From Ruminococcus callidus (GTDB lineage Bacteria; Bacillota; Clostridia; Oscillospirales; Ruminococcaceae), in contig NZ_JAJFCK010000007.1 in the NCBI RefSeq assembly GCF_020709055.1, positions 1-64,000 of the forward strand: a stretch of DNA of 64,000 nt, given 5' to 3'. Shown piece by piece: positions 41,977 to 51,127 of this stretch. Both the position numbers and the translations under genes were made by a program. The notes below the pieces were generated by a model. That model saw nothing but the letters and a program-made list of their open reading frames with translations. It made no database searches and was not told the origin of the DNA. How positions within the stretch are numbered: position 1 is the stretch's first letter; each line of letters opens with the position of its first letter.

Positions 41977-42651
41977 TCAGTCTTTCGATTCCTGTTTTTC
42001 CGGTTTCTCCTGGCATTCCAGTTTGGACATCTCCGTCCGCAGGCAAGTCACTGCGGATTTCAGCATGGTGATGTCCTCCATGGTTAGATCCGGATAGTGC
42101 ACCTGATCCAGATCCTGTTCAACTTTCTGACCGGCACGCCGTGCGATTCTTGCCGGAACGCCGACAGCGGTGCAGTTTTCCGGAATGTCGGAGAGCACCA
42201 CGGCGTTGGCGGCAACCTTGACGTTGCTGCCGATGTTGATGGGGCCGAGCACCTTGGCACCTGCACCAACCATGACGTTGTCACCCAGTGTGGGGTGGCG
42301 CTTGCCCTTGTCTTTGCCGGTGCCGCCCAGCGTCACGCCCTGATACAGCAGGCAGTTGTCGCCGATGATGGTGGTTTCGCCGATGACCACGCCCATGCCG
42401 TGGTCGATGAACAGACCCTTTCCGATCTGTGCGCCGGGGTGGATCTCGATGCCTGTCTTGTGTCTGGCACGCTGGGAGATGATGCGTGCGATGGTGAACC
42501 ATTTGTGCTGGTAGAACCAGTGGGCACGGCGGTAGCTGCGCACCGCTTTCAGACCGGAGTACGTCAGCAGAATCTCCAGACTGCTCCGTGCTGCCGGATC
42601 CTTTTCCTTTACGATTGCAATATCTTCCCGAAGCTGTCGAAACATTTGCAT
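41977..42651 (-). CDS. cysE: Serine O-acetyltransferase
   Basis: Makes O-acetylserine for cysteine synthesis. Left-handed beta-helix hexapeptides run through [25 protein letters not shown]..., including the catalytic His/Asp region [18 protein letters not shown] and the [18 protein letters not shown] loop. 224 residues. TTG, GTG and two ATG codons cluster at the start; I chose ATG 42651, with ATG 42645 also possible. First gene after the cysteine T-box, so it should be induced when tRNA-Cys is uncharged. Confidence 0.94.
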   Translation of the reverse strand: MQMFRQLREDIAIVKEKDPAARSSLEILLTYSGLKAVRSYRRAHWFYQHKWFTIARIISQRARHKTGIEIHPGAQIGKGLFIDHGMGVVIGETTIIGDNCLLYQGVTLGGTGKDKGKRHPTLGDNVMVGAGAKVLGPINIGSNVKVAANAVVLSDIPENCTAVGVPARIARRAGQKVEQDLDQVHYPDLTMEDITMLKSAVTCLRTEMSKLECQEKPEKQESKD

Positions 42652-42703
42652 CACCAATCTTTCTATTGTTGAAACTCTCAGGTGTCATCTGACTCTGAGG
42701 CGA

Positions 42704-43060
42704 TAAAAAAAGCCTCTGTGTGTAAGGGTATTGACGATACACACAGAGGCGGAAGATCCGCGGTCCCACTCTGATTTTTCACTCTTGCAGCGCACCGGAC
42801 GAGGGCACGCCAAAACAGCAGCCCGGAGGCTGTGTTTCATGAAACACCGTAACGAGGTGCGGACGAATCGGGATACTGCGAAAAAATTTCGGTTCCCCGC
42901 GATCAACGGATGCCCTGCCGTATGGCAGCGCAAGGACAGAGGCACTTCGCTGGGGATGCCGGCATCGTTTCACCAACCCGATGCTCTCTGAACGGCAGTC
43001 CGCAGGTACTCTCTCTGCTGCGTTTTTCAGAATGATTCAATTTTCTCCGGTAAGCCGGAT
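42704..43060 (-). promoter_or_regulatory. Cysteine-specific T-box leader
   Basis: Read on the minus strand, a promoter is followed by a stem I region with AGAGAG and an AGTA motif, a specifier-loop context GAAG-TGC-C (Cys codon TGC at 42942-42944), the T-box AGAGTGGGACCGCGG (42758-42772) and a terminator hairpin CCTCTGTGTGTA...TACACACAGAGG followed by CTTTTTTT (42704-42750). Uncharged tRNA-Cys should stabilise the antiterminator and allow expression of cysE, the HAD gene and cysS. Confidence 0.93.
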
Positions 43061-43066
43061 ACTACT

Positions 43067-43095
43067 ATTATACGCAATTTTTTGCAATTTGTCAA
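43067..43095 (-). promoter_or_regulatory. Promoter of the cysE T-box transcript (full consensus)
   Basis: Minus strand TTGACA (43090-43095), 17 bp, TATAAT (43067-43072). Confidence 0.8.
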
Positions 43096-43125
43096 TTCCC
43101 GCCCGCATTTTTTTACGAGTGCGCC

Positions 43126-43162
43126 AAAAACAGCGCCCACGGGAGTCCGCATGCGCTGTTTT
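43126..43162 (-). terminator. Terminator of the ABC exporter operon
   Basis: Stem AAAACAGCGC / GCGCTGTTTTT with a wide loop, followed on the minus strand by T-rich sequence. It lies 23 bp after the second ABC gene. Confidence 0.65.
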
Positions 43163-43184
43163 GCTCGATTTTATGTGCCGGAAT

Positions 43185-45083
43185 TTATGTCTCTGCCGTG
43201 CCATTCTGTATGCCGGTGTACAGCAGGTAGTAGCGTCCCTTTTCCGCCATGAGCTTTTCGTGGTTGCCACGCTCAATGATGCGCCCCTGATCCATGACCA
43301 TGATGACATCAGAGTTCTGGATGGTGGAGAGGCGGTGGGCGATGACGAAAACGGTTCTGCCATGCATCAGGGCATCCATGCCCGCCTGCACGATGCGCTC
43401 GGTGCGGGTGTCAATGGAGGAGGTCGCCTCGTCCAGGATCATGACCGGCGGATCGGCAACGGCGGCTCTGGCAATGGAGAGCAGCTGACGCTGTCCCTGA
43501 GAGAGTCCGGAGCCGTCGCCGGAGAGCACCGTCTGGTAGCCGTCCGGCAGCAGCATGATGAAGTTATGGGCGTTGGCACGCTTTGCCGCAGCGATGCACT
43601 CCTCATCGGTGGCGTCCAGTCTGCCGTAGCGGATGTTGTCCATGACCGTGCCGGTGAACAGGTTGACATCCTGTAGAACGATACCCAGAGAACGGCGCAG
43701 GTCGGACTTTTTGATCTTGTTGATGTTGATGCCGTCGTAGCGGATCTTACCGTCCGCCAGATCGTAGAACCGGTTGATGAGGTTGGTGATGGTGGTCTTT
43801 CCGGCACCGGTTGCGCCGACCAGCGCCACCTTTTCGCCCGGCTTTGCGTAAAGGCTGACATCGTGCAGCACGATCTTCTCCGGCACATAGCCGAAGTCCA
43901 CGTCATAGAACCGCACATCGCCCTCCATCTTGGTATAGGTGACCGTGCCGTCGCTGTGGGGGTGCTTCCACGCCCAGAGGTCGGTACGCCGGGGAACTTC
44001 CACCAGCTGACCGTCCTTTTCCTCGGCGTTGACCAGTGTCACATAACCCTCGTCTGTCTCCGGCGTTTCGTCCAGCAGCTGGAAGATTCGCTCGGCGCCG
44101 GCGAGTGCCATAACAATGGCGCTTGCCTGCTGGGAGATCTGGCTCACCGGCATGGTGAAGCTGCGGCTCAGCTGGAGGAACGAGGCGATTGCGCCAAGGG
44201 TCAGGCTGCTGAAGCCGGAGAATGCCATCCAGCCGCCCAGCATGGCGATGAGAACGTACTGGACATAGCCTAGATTGTTCATAATGGGCATGAGGATGTT
44301 GGCGAAGCTGTTTGCCCAGGTGGCGTTGTGGAACAGCTCTTCGTTGTGCTTGTCGAAGTCCTCCTTGGTCGGCTCTTCGTGGCAGAATACCTTGACGACC
44401 TTTTGGCCGTGGATCATCTCCTCGATATAGCCGTTGAGTGCGCCGATGGACTGCTGCTGACGAATGAAGAAGTGGCCGCTCTTTCCGCCGACGAATTTGG
44501 TGATGAGCATCATCACGGCAACGGTTGCCAGCACAAACAGCGTCAGCCAGAAGCTGGTGTACAGCATGGCGCAGAACACTGCGACCACCGTGACAATGGA
44601 GGAGAAGATCTGAGGGATACTCTGCGCCAGCATCTGCCGCAGGGTGTCGGTGTCGTTGGTGTAAAGACTCATGATGTCGCCACTGGCGTGGGTGTCGAAA
44701 TAGCGGATGGGCAGCGTCTGCATGTGGGCGAACATCTCGTCCCGAATGGTTTTGAGGATGCCTTGCGCCACAACGACCATCAGGCGGTTATATAATAGTG
44801 TTCCCGCAATGCCGGCGGCATAGAAAATGCCCATCTTGACCAGTGCGGCTGCCAGACCGGAGAAGTCCCGGCTGCCGTTGAGGAGCATGGGGGTGATGTA
44901 GTCGTCGATGAGGGTTTGCAGGAACATGGAGCCGGCAACACCGGCAGCGGCGCTGATGATGATACAGAGAAAGACCAGCACCAGCTGGAGCCGGTAGCGG
45001 CTCAGATAGGAGAGCAGGCGGCGGAAGGTTTTTCCGGCGTTTTTGGATGTGCCATGGGGCGGTCTTGCAGGTTTCCGGCTCAT
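43185..45083 (-). CDS. ABC exporter half-transporter, subunit with the catalytic Walker B
   Basis: 632 residues: six-helix exporter membrane domain (about 30-330) then nucleotide-binding domain. Walker A GATGAGKTT, signature LSQGQ rather than LSGGQ, Walker B MILDEATSS with the catalytic Glu, and switch His in VIAHRLST. The LSQGQ change and the partner's missing Glu fit a heterodimer of the TM287/288 or BmrCD type with one degenerate ATP site. About 40 extra residues precede the nucleotide-binding domain. It overlaps the upstream ABC gene by 4 bp. Substrate (drug or peptide) unknown. Confidence 0.9.
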   Translation of the reverse strand: MSRKPARPPHGTSKNAGKTFRRLLSYLSRYRLQLVLVFLCIIISAAAGVAGSMFLQTLIDDYITPMLLNGSRDFSGLAAALVKMGIFYAAGIAGTLLYNRLMVVVAQGILKTIRDEMFAHMQTLPIRYFDTHASGDIMSLYTNDTDTLRQMLAQSIPQIFSSIVTVVAVFCAMLYTSFWLTLFVLATVAVMMLITKFVGGKSGHFFIRQQQSIGALNGYIEEMIHGQKVVKVFCHEEPTKEDFDKHNEELFHNATWANSFANILMPIMNNLGYVQYVLIAMLGGWMAFSGFSSLTLGAIASFLQLSRSFTMPVSQISQQASAIVMALAGAERIFQLLDETPETDEGYVTLVNAEEKDGQLVEVPRRTDLWAWKHPHSDGTVTYTKMEGDVRFYDVDFGYVPEKIVLHDVSLYAKPGEKVALVGATGAGKTTITNLINRFYDLADGKIRYDGININKIKKSDLRRSLGIVLQDVNLFTGTVMDNIRYGRLDATDEECIAAAKRANAHNFIMLLPDGYQTVLSGDGSGLSQGQRQLLSIARAAVADPPVMILDEATSSIDTRTERIVQAGMDALMHGRTVFVIAHRLSTIQNSDVIMVMDQGRIIERGNHEKLMAEKGRYYLLYTGIQNGTAET

Positions 45084-46813
45084 TGCGGAACACTTCCTTT
45101 CTGTTGCGAGGTGTAGATTTCCTGATAGATGGCGTCGGTTCGGAGCAGCTCCTCGTGGGTGCCCATGCCGTGGATTTTTCCCTCGTCCAGTACCAGAATC
45201 AGATCGGCATCCATCAGAGAAGTGACACGCTGGGCGATGATGAACTTGGTGGTGTCCGGAATCTCGTCCCGCAGTGCCTGACGAATGCAGGCGTCGGTGT
45301 GGGTGTCCACGGCGCTGGTGGAGTCGTCCAGAATCAGGATCTTCGGCTTTTTCAACAGGGCGCGTGCGATGCAGAGGCGCTGCTTCTGTCCGCCGGAGAC
45401 GTTGGAACCGCCCTGTTCGATGTAGGTGTCATAGCCGTCGGGGAATGTCCGGATAAATTCATCCGCATGCGCCAGACGGCAGACACGTGCCATCTCCTCG
45501 TCTGTGGCGTCGGGGTTGCCCCAGCGGAGGTTCTCCTTGATGGTGCCGGAGAACAGGACGTTTTTCTGGAGCACCATGGCGACCTCTTCCCGCAGCGCCT
45601 CCACGTCGTACTCCCGCACGTCAATGCCGCCGACCCGCACGATGCCCTCTGTGGCATCGTAGAGGCGGGGGATCAGCTGTACCAGCGAACTCTTGGCACT
45701 GCCGGTGCCGCCGAGGATGCCCACGGTCATGCCGGCGGGAATGTGCAGGTCAATGTCCGTCAGGCAGCACTTATCCTTGCGCTTGCTGTAGCTGAAGCTG
45801 ACGTGGTCGAAGTCCACGCTGCCGCTGGGGACGGTGGTCTTGGCGTTTGCCGGACTGGTGATGTCGCTCTCTTCATCCAGGATCTCCACGATTCGTTCCG
45901 CAGAGGCACGGGACAGGGTGATCATCACGAATACCATGGACAGCATCATCAGGCTGCCCAGAATCTGTGTGGCGTAGGTCATCAGACTCATCAGCTCGCC
46001 GGTGGTCAGCGTGCTGCTGACAATCATCCGTGCGCCGAACCAGCACACGAGAATCATGCAGGCGTACATGCAGAACTGCATCAGCGGCATGTTGAACGCC
46101 AGCCGTTTTTCTGCCTTGGAGAAGTCCTGATAGATGTTCTCCGAGATCTTGGAGAACTTCTCCTTCTCGTACTCTTCCCGCACGAAAGACTTTACCACAC
46201 GGATGCCGTGGAGGTTCTCCTGCGTCACGTTGTTGAGCTTATCGTAGGTCTTGAACACTCGCTCAAAGATGGGGTGTACCCGTGTCATAATGAAGTACAG
46301 CCCAATGCCCAGCACCGGAATCGCTGCCAGATAGATCAGCGAGAGCCGCACGCTCATGCGGAACGCCATGACCATGGCGAAAATCAGCATGGAGGGGGCA
46401 CGCAGGGCAATGCGCACCAGCATCTGATAGGCGTTCTGGACATTGGTAACGTCCGTGGTCAGACGGGTGACAATGCTGGCGGCGGAGAACTTGTCGATGT
46501 TGGAGAAAGAATAGGTCTGCACCCGATAGAACATGTCGTGCCGCAGATTCTTGGCGAAGCCGGCGGAGGCGTGGGCAGCGAAGTGTCCGGCGAGTGCGCC
46601 GAACAGCAGGGATGCGACACAGCAAACCAGCAGAATGCCGCCGATGTGCAGGATCGCATCCATACCGCCGTCTCCGTCAATGCCATCGTCGATGAGCTTT
46701 GCCATCAGGATGGGGATGACCACTTCCATGACGACCTCCAGCACCACGAACAGCGGCGACAGAAGCGATGAGAGCTTATATTCCCGGATAGATTGCATGA
46801 GTTTTCGAATCAT
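45080..46813 (-). CDS. ABC exporter half-transporter, subunit with degenerate Walker B
   Basis: 577 residues: membrane domain (about 15-320) and nucleotide-binding domain with Walker A GGTGSAKSSL, canonical signature NVSGGQKQRL and Walker B ILILDDSTSAVD, in which the catalytic Glu is Asp. The switch region reads IIAQRVTS, with Gln replacing His. Both changes mark the inactive site of a heterodimeric exporter. ATG 46813 has GGAGGG 9 nt upstream and overlaps the marR stop by 4 bp. It is co-transcribed with marR and the partner gene. Confidence 0.9.
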   Translation of the reverse strand: MIRKLMQSIREYKLSSLLSPLFVVLEVVMEVVIPILMAKLIDDGIDGDGGMDAILHIGGILLVCCVASLLFGALAGHFAAHASAGFAKNLRHDMFYRVQTYSFSNIDKFSAASIVTRLTTDVTNVQNAYQMLVRIALRAPSMLIFAMVMAFRMSVRLSLIYLAAIPVLGIGLYFIMTRVHPIFERVFKTYDKLNNVTQENLHGIRVVKSFVREEYEKEKFSKISENIYQDFSKAEKRLAFNMPLMQFCMYACMILVCWFGARMIVSSTLTTGELMSLMTYATQILGSLMMLSMVFVMITLSRASAERIVEILDEESDITSPANAKTTVPSGSVDFDHVSFSYSKRKDKCCLTDIDLHIPAGMTVGILGGTGSAKSSLVQLIPRLYDATEGIVRVGGIDVREYDVEALREEVAMVLQKNVLFSGTIKENLRWGNPDATDEEMARVCRLAHADEFIRTFPDGYDTYIEQGGSNVSGGQKQRLCIARALLKKPKILILDDSTSAVDTHTDACIRQALRDEIPDTTKFIIAQRVTSLMDADLILVLDEGKIHGMGTHEELLRTDAIYQEIYTSQQKGSVPQ

Positions 46814-47265
46814 TGCGATGATCCCTCCTCTTTTTTGGTGTGTTCCAGATTGTTGTACATTTTCCGGACAATGGTGAGGCACTGCGCCTGTTCCTCCGGT
46901 GTCAGACCGGCGCACAGCCGTTTTTCAAATTCCGCAATGTCCGCTTCGATCTGCTGGTGCAGATCCAGCGCCTTTTGCGTGAGAATGATTCGCTTCAGGC
47001 GTGCGTCCTGCGGCACACTCTCCCGTGTCACCAGCCCGTTTTTTTCCATGAGCTGCAGCGTTGCGGTTACAGCGGAACGGCTGATGGAGAATTTTTTCTC
47101 CAGATCCCGCTGAAAGACATCCCGCTCCCGATTCTCGTAGAGATAGCGGATCAGATAGCCGTGCATGCCGGTCATGCGGTCGGCGTGCTGGTGTGCGGCA
47201 GAGTGCTGCAATTCCCGATGCATCAGCTTGGAAAGCCGGTGAATCTCAAATCCCAGATGATACAT
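46810..47265 (-). CDS. MarR-family transcriptional regulator
   Basis: 151 residues. Winged helix-turn-helix: VFQRDLEKKFSISRSAVTATLQLMEKNGLVTRES, then DARLKRIILTQKA (wing), with dimerisation helices at both ends. It heads the exporter operon with 4-bp overlap, the usual arrangement for a repressor of its own efflux pump. ATG 47265 has GAGGAGGG upstream. Its probable operator lies over 47292-47341, next to the promoter. Confidence 0.92.
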   Translation of the reverse strand: MYHLGFEIHRLSKLMHRELQHSAAHQHADRMTGMHGYLIRYLYENRERDVFQRDLEKKFSISRSAVTATLQLMEKNGLVTRESVPQDARLKRIILTQKALDLHQQIEADIAEFEKRLCAGLTPEEQAQCLTIVRKMYNNLEHTKKEEGSSQ

Positions 47266-47291
47266 AGTATCCCTCCTCAAAGTTTTTATGA

Positions 47292-47341
47292 ATTGTTCAT
47301 ACTTGGATTGTTCTGTATTGAACTGTTCTGTTTTGAACAAT
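47292..47341. promoter_or_regulatory. Probable MarR operator cluster
   Basis: ATTGTTC at 47292-47298 and 47307-47313, GAACTGTTC at 47320-47328 and GAACAAT at 47335-47341 form interleaved inverted repeats between the promoter and the marR start. Confidence 0.55.
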
Positions 47342-47367
47342 TATACCATATTCCCCGAAAATGTCAA
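47340..47367 (-). promoter_or_regulatory. marR-ABC exporter promoter
   Basis: Minus strand TTGACA (47362-47367), 16 bp, TATAAT (47340-47345). The -10 abuts the operator-like repeats. Confidence 0.75.
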
Positions 47368-47464
47368 GGGGACGGATGCGCTGAAATATCGGCATATGAA
47401 ACACGGAATTTTTGGGCGTTGTGCGCATTCTGCAAAGGTAAGGGAGCACACTGGCAAAATCCAC

Positions 47465-47690
47465 GCGGAAATCAATTTTCAAAAATATGCTGATTTAGAT
47501 TGTGCAAAATTATGAAGTTTGACAAGTGATGGCTCCCCTGAAAGGGGAGCTGGCAGTGCGTAGCACTGACTGAGGGGTTCCCACTTATACTGAACACATT
47601 ATAAAAAGACTTTACGAAAAAACCTCTCCACCGCCTAACGGCGGTCCCCCTCCCCTTTCAGGGGAGGCTATCATGAAAATTGATTTCCGT
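47465..47690. mobile_element. 226-bp inverted-repeat element flanked by an 11-bp direct repeat
   Basis: Outer arms GGAAATCAATTTTC and GAAAATTGATTTCC are perfect complements. GCAAAATCCAC occurs directly outside each end (47454-47464 and 47691-47701). Inside are two self-complementary blocks (GCTCCCCTGAAAGGGGAGC and CCTCCCCTTTCAGGGGAGG), with GCGTAGCACTGACTGAGGGG and CCGCCTAACGGCGG between. Related GGCTCCCCT...AGGGGAGC blocks are, from memory, frequent in gut clostridial intergenic DNA. No coding frame. It ends 20 bp before the -35 of the GH9 promoter. Confidence 0.75.
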
Positions 47691-47709
47691 GCAAAATCCA
47701 CAAAATTTC

Positions 47710-47738
47710 TTGACTTTCACGCTGCGGTATGATACAAT
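47710..47738 (+). promoter_or_regulatory. GH9 gene promoter
   Basis: TTGACT (47710-47715), 17 bp, TACAAT (47733-47738). Confidence 0.7.
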
Positions 47739-47805
47739 GAAAATAATTGGGAAAATTCCCAAGATCGGAAAAAATGGTTTTTGAGAAAGGAAGGATTGTA
47801 AGACC

Positions 47806-50496
47806 ATGAAAAAATGGATTGCAGCAATTTCTGCAGTGGTTTTGGCGTTCACCGGAAGCGCAGCGGCGGTTCCGGCGGTTACAGCTGCCGCAGAGGAATC
47901 AGCAACCTCTACCTATAATTATGGTGAGGCTCTGCAAAAGTCGATGTTTTTTTACGAGGTGCAGCAGAGCGGCGTGAAGCCGGACTGGAACGAGGTTTCG
48001 TGGCGTGCGGACTGCATGACCAACGACTATGTGCCCGGCGGCTGGTTTGATGCCGGCGACCACCTGAAATTCACCCTGACCAACGCCTATTCGGCAGCAT
48101 TGCTGGGATGGGGTCTGCTGGAGTACGGCGACGGCGTGGAAAAGGCAGGCCAGCGCACCATGTACGAGAATAACCTCCAGTTTGCACTGGACTATCTGGT
48201 GGGCTGCGACCGTGGCAGCGACATCGTCTACATGATCGGCGACGGCTCGTTCGACCACGTATGGTGGGGCTCTGCCGAGGTCTATATGGCAAAGTACGAG
48301 CTGATGAAGGGCGAGACGGAACGGCCGTATTACACCTGTGAGGACAGTGCCATTCAGGCAGACATGGCAGCTGCACTCTGCACCGGCTATCTGAACTTCA
48401 AGGACTCCAAGCCGGAAAAGGCTGCGGAATATCTGGAGCACGCCATCGACCTGTTCGACCGTGCCGACAAGCTTCGCTCCATCGGGGACGATGCCGCAGA
48501 GCAGCCGTATTACAAGATCACCACATTCTATGACGACCTGTTCTATGCGGCCAACTGGCTGTACATGGCAACCGGCGAGCAGAAGTATCTGGATCTCTGC
48601 AAGAACGACTATATCTCCAACCTCGGCAAGGAGGAGCAGTCCTCGGAACTGAAGTACACATGGGGCATGTGCTGGGACGATGTGATGCAGGGCGGTGTGC
48701 TGCTGTACGCCATCAACACCGGCGATTCCCAGTGGAAAGACCAGTTCACCAAGCATCTGGAATACTGGACGACCGGTTACGGCGGAAAGCAGATCACGTA
48801 TACACCGGACGGTTTGCCGTGGCTGTTCCAGTGGGGTTCGCTTCGCCATGCGACAACCACCGCATTCCTCGCTTATGTGGCAGTGGATGAATTGTATCAG
48901 GACGACCTTGCCAAGACGACCAAGTACACACAGTTTGCCAACAGAGTCATGAACTACTGCTTCGGCGACAACTCCGACCACTTCAGCTATGTGATTGGTA
49001 TGGGCGATGATTATCCGCAGGCATGGCATCACAGAACTTCCAGCGGCGCATGGAACGACAAGTGGAGCAACATCGGACAGACCGAGGGCGAGGATGCCAA
49101 GCCTCATGCACACATCCTGTACGGCGCACTGGTGGGCGGCCCCGACCAGAACGACGGCTATTCCGACAAGATCGGCGACTATCAGTATACCGAGGTTGCC
49201 ATCGACTATAACGCAGGCTACACCGCAGCACTGTGCGCAATGGTAGAGAAGTACGGCGGAACTTCCGACCCCGACTTCCCGCCGACGGAAACCCCCAAGT
49301 GGGATGAGTTCTTTATGAAGGCATCCATCAACCAGTCGGCTTCCAGCTATACGGAAATCAAGGCATTCGCCATGAACCACACCGCATGGCCGGCAAGAAC
49401 CATCAAGAACCTGTCCTATAACTACTACTTCGACATCAGCGAACTGGTAGACGCAGGCTATTCCATTGATGACGTTTCCGTCAAGATCGGCTATGACCAG
49501 CACAGCAGCGACAAGGGCAAGATCTCCATCTCCGATCCGATCCAGTACAGCGGCAACATCTACTATGTGAAGCTGTCCTTCGCAGACGGCAGCGTGGTTA
49601 TGCCTACCGGTCAGTCAGAGCACCGCAGCGAGTGCCAGTTCCGTATCTCCATCCCGGACAACATTCAGGGTGTCTGGGATCCCACAAACGACTATTCCTA
49701 TGCCGGTCTGACACAGGGCGGCGAGGATGCCATGGCGGTAACCGACCACATCACCATGTATGACGGCGATACCCTGATCTGGGGTGTTGAGCCGGACGGC
49801 ACCAAGCCGGATCCCATTGTCACCACCACAACCACTACGACAGAACAGACAACCACCACAACGACAACAAAAGCTACAATGACGACCACTTCGAACCAAA
49901 TTATCTATGAATCCGCGGGTGCGCTTCTGCTGGATGACGAGCCGGAGAAGCTGACCTATCGTGTTGGGGAAGATCTGGATCTCACCGGACTGCGAATTTC
50001 CCTGAAGTACTATTACGGAAAAGACAGCTGCGATGTGATCTATGACAAGGTATCGCCTGCCGATTATCCGGATAAATTCACCATAGACACTTCGGAATTT
50101 GACAGCTCCAAGCCGGGCACATATACCATTCGTGTGAAAGCAAGCTCGGATCTGATCTTGAAGTACCGGCTGTCCTTTGCCGAGGTTTCTTTCAAGGTGA
50201 CCGTGGCAGATGGCGAAACTACCACAACTTCCACGACGGCTGCCACTACCACGACGACAGAAACCACCACCGTTTCCGTCAATCCGGATGTGTTCTACGG
50301 CGATGTGAATCTGGACGGCGATGTGGATCTGGCGGATGCAGTTCTGCTGAATAAGGCGGTTGCCGGTTCTGTAACATTGAACCAGCAGGCAGGGATGAAT
50401 GCGGACTGCAACGGCGACGGCAAGCGTACCGTGGACGACAGCATGGTTCTGCTGCGATTCCTGGTACATCTGGTAGACTCTCTGCCCTCTGCATAA
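47806..50496 (+). CDS. GH9 cellulase with CBM3c-like module, Ig-like module and type I dockerin
   Basis: 896-residue secreted cellulosomal endoglucanase. Signal peptide about 1-28; GH9 domain about 36-490 with WFDAGDHLKF (catalytic Asp pair), AWHHRTSSG and the acid Glu in YTEVAIDYNAGY; CBM3c-like module about 500-650 (FFMKASINQSASSYTEIKAFAMNHT-like start), the usual partner of processive GH9 enzymes. A Thr linker, a Big_3-type Ig-like module (about 700-803), a second Thr linker and the dockerin (829-896; DVNLDGDVDLAD and DCNGDGKRTVDD) follow. The ATG has AAAGGAAGG upstream. Confidence 0.94.
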   Translation: MKKWIAAISAVVLAFTGSAAAVPAVTAAAEESATSTYNYGEALQKSMFFYEVQQSGVKPDWNEVSWRADCMTNDYVPGGWFDAGDHLKFTLTNAYSAALLGWGLLEYGDGVEKAGQRTMYENNLQFALDYLVGCDRGSDIVYMIGDGSFDHVWWGSAEVYMAKYELMKGETERPYYTCEDSAIQADMAAALCTGYLNFKDSKPEKAAEYLEHAIDLFDRADKLRSIGDDAAEQPYYKITTFYDDLFYAANWLYMATGEQKYLDLCKNDYISNLGKEEQSSELKYTWGMCWDDVMQGGVLLYAINTGDSQWKDQFTKHLEYWTTGYGGKQITYTPDGLPWLFQWGSLRHATTTAFLAYVAVDELYQDDLAKTTKYTQFANRVMNYCFGDNSDHFSYVIGMGDDYPQAWHHRTSSGAWNDKWSNIGQTEGEDAKPHAHILYGALVGGPDQNDGYSDKIGDYQYTEVAIDYNAGYTAALCAMVEKYGGTSDPDFPPTETPKWDEFFMKASINQSASSYTEIKAFAMNHTAWPARTIKNLSYNYYFDISELVDAGYSIDDVSVKIGYDQHSSDKGKISISDPIQYSGNIYYVKLSFADGSVVMPTGQSEHRSECQFRISIPDNIQGVWDPTNDYSYAGLTQGGEDAMAVTDHITMYDGDTLIWGVEPDGTKPDPIVTTTTTTTEQTTTTTTTKATMTTTSNQIIYESAGALLLDDEPEKLTYRVGEDLDLTGLRISLKYYYGKDSCDVIYDKVSPADYPDKFTIDTSEFDSSKPGTYTIRVKASSDLILKYRLSFAEVSFKVTVADGETTTTSTTAATTTTTETTTVSVNPDVFYGDVNLDGDVDLADAVLLNKAVAGSVTLNQQAGMNADCNGDGKRTVDDSMVLLRFLVHLVDSLPSA

Positions 50497-50553
50497 GCAG
50501 ATCACAGGACTCGTGCAAGTGTTCCTATGAATACAGCAATTGGGGGCGATGAT

Positions 50554-50922
50554 ATGGAAATTGCAGCTGCGTCAAAAGAGCTGTCAAGAGGTGTGTTTTG
50601 GATTTTAGACGATACGATCTTAGCATTTCCATTTAGGAATGACGGAATCGGTGTGGCGAAATCCGGTAACACTTATAATCATAAAAAGCTCTGGTATGAC
50701 GTAAAACCACGGGGCTGCAGCAAGCCATATAATTACTACCCAAGAGGACGTGTTGATATTTCAAACAAAGGGAAAGCAATCATCTATATGAATCCTGAGA
50801 TTTCGGATGATTGGATTTCATCCATTTGTCAGGAGTTTGGAATTCGTGAAACACCGGTAATTCGGTACGATTACAGCCAGCATTACAAATGCTACCTGGA
50901 TGATGGATGGATTCCAGACTGA
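50554..50922 (+). CDS. Hypothetical protein, 122 residues
   Basis: No family recognised. Soluble, aromatic-rich sequence starting MEIAAASKELSRGVFWILDD and ending DDGWIPD, without signal peptide or transmembrane segment. The start at 50554 is preferred over 50527 because the conserved-looking helix starts there; the ribosome site (GGGGCGATGAT) is weak. It is AT-richer than the flanking cellulosomal genes, suggesting separate origin. No terminator lies between GH9 and this gene, so it may be transcribed from the GH9 promoter. Confidence 0.55.
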   Translation: MEIAAASKELSRGVFWILDDTILAFPFRNDGIGVAKSGNTYNHKKLWYDVKPRGCSKPYNYYPRGRVDISNKGKAIIYMNPEISDDWISSICQEFGIRETPVIRYDYSQHYKCYLDDGWIPD

Positions 50923-50945
50923 CAGGCAGCCAAAAACCAATCGCA

Positions 50946-50990
50946 AAGAAAGCGGAGCGTCCCGAATCCATCGGGCAGCTCCGCTTTTGC
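50946..50990 (+). terminator. Terminator after GH9 and the 50.6 kb gene
   Basis: Stem AAAGCGGAGC / GCTCCGCTTT with an inner CCGA/TCGG pairing, followed by TGCTGCTTTG. Confidence 0.7.
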
Positions 50991-51048
50991 TGCTTTGTAT
51001 CTCTTTTTCCGCACGCTCACACGATACCACCTCACAAATCAAAAGACA

Positions 51049-51092
51049 GCAAAAGACCTCCGCCCGTTTCTCGTGGGCAGAGGTCTTTTTGG
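51049..51092. terminator. Terminator of the GH74 gene (bidirectional)
   Basis: Stem AAAAGACCTCCGCCC / GGGCAGAGGTCTTTTT. It lies 36 bp after the GH74 stop on the minus strand. Confidence 0.8.
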
Positions 51093-51127
51093 TAGAAATG
51101 TGTTCAAAGAGAACTCACGGAGTTGGT

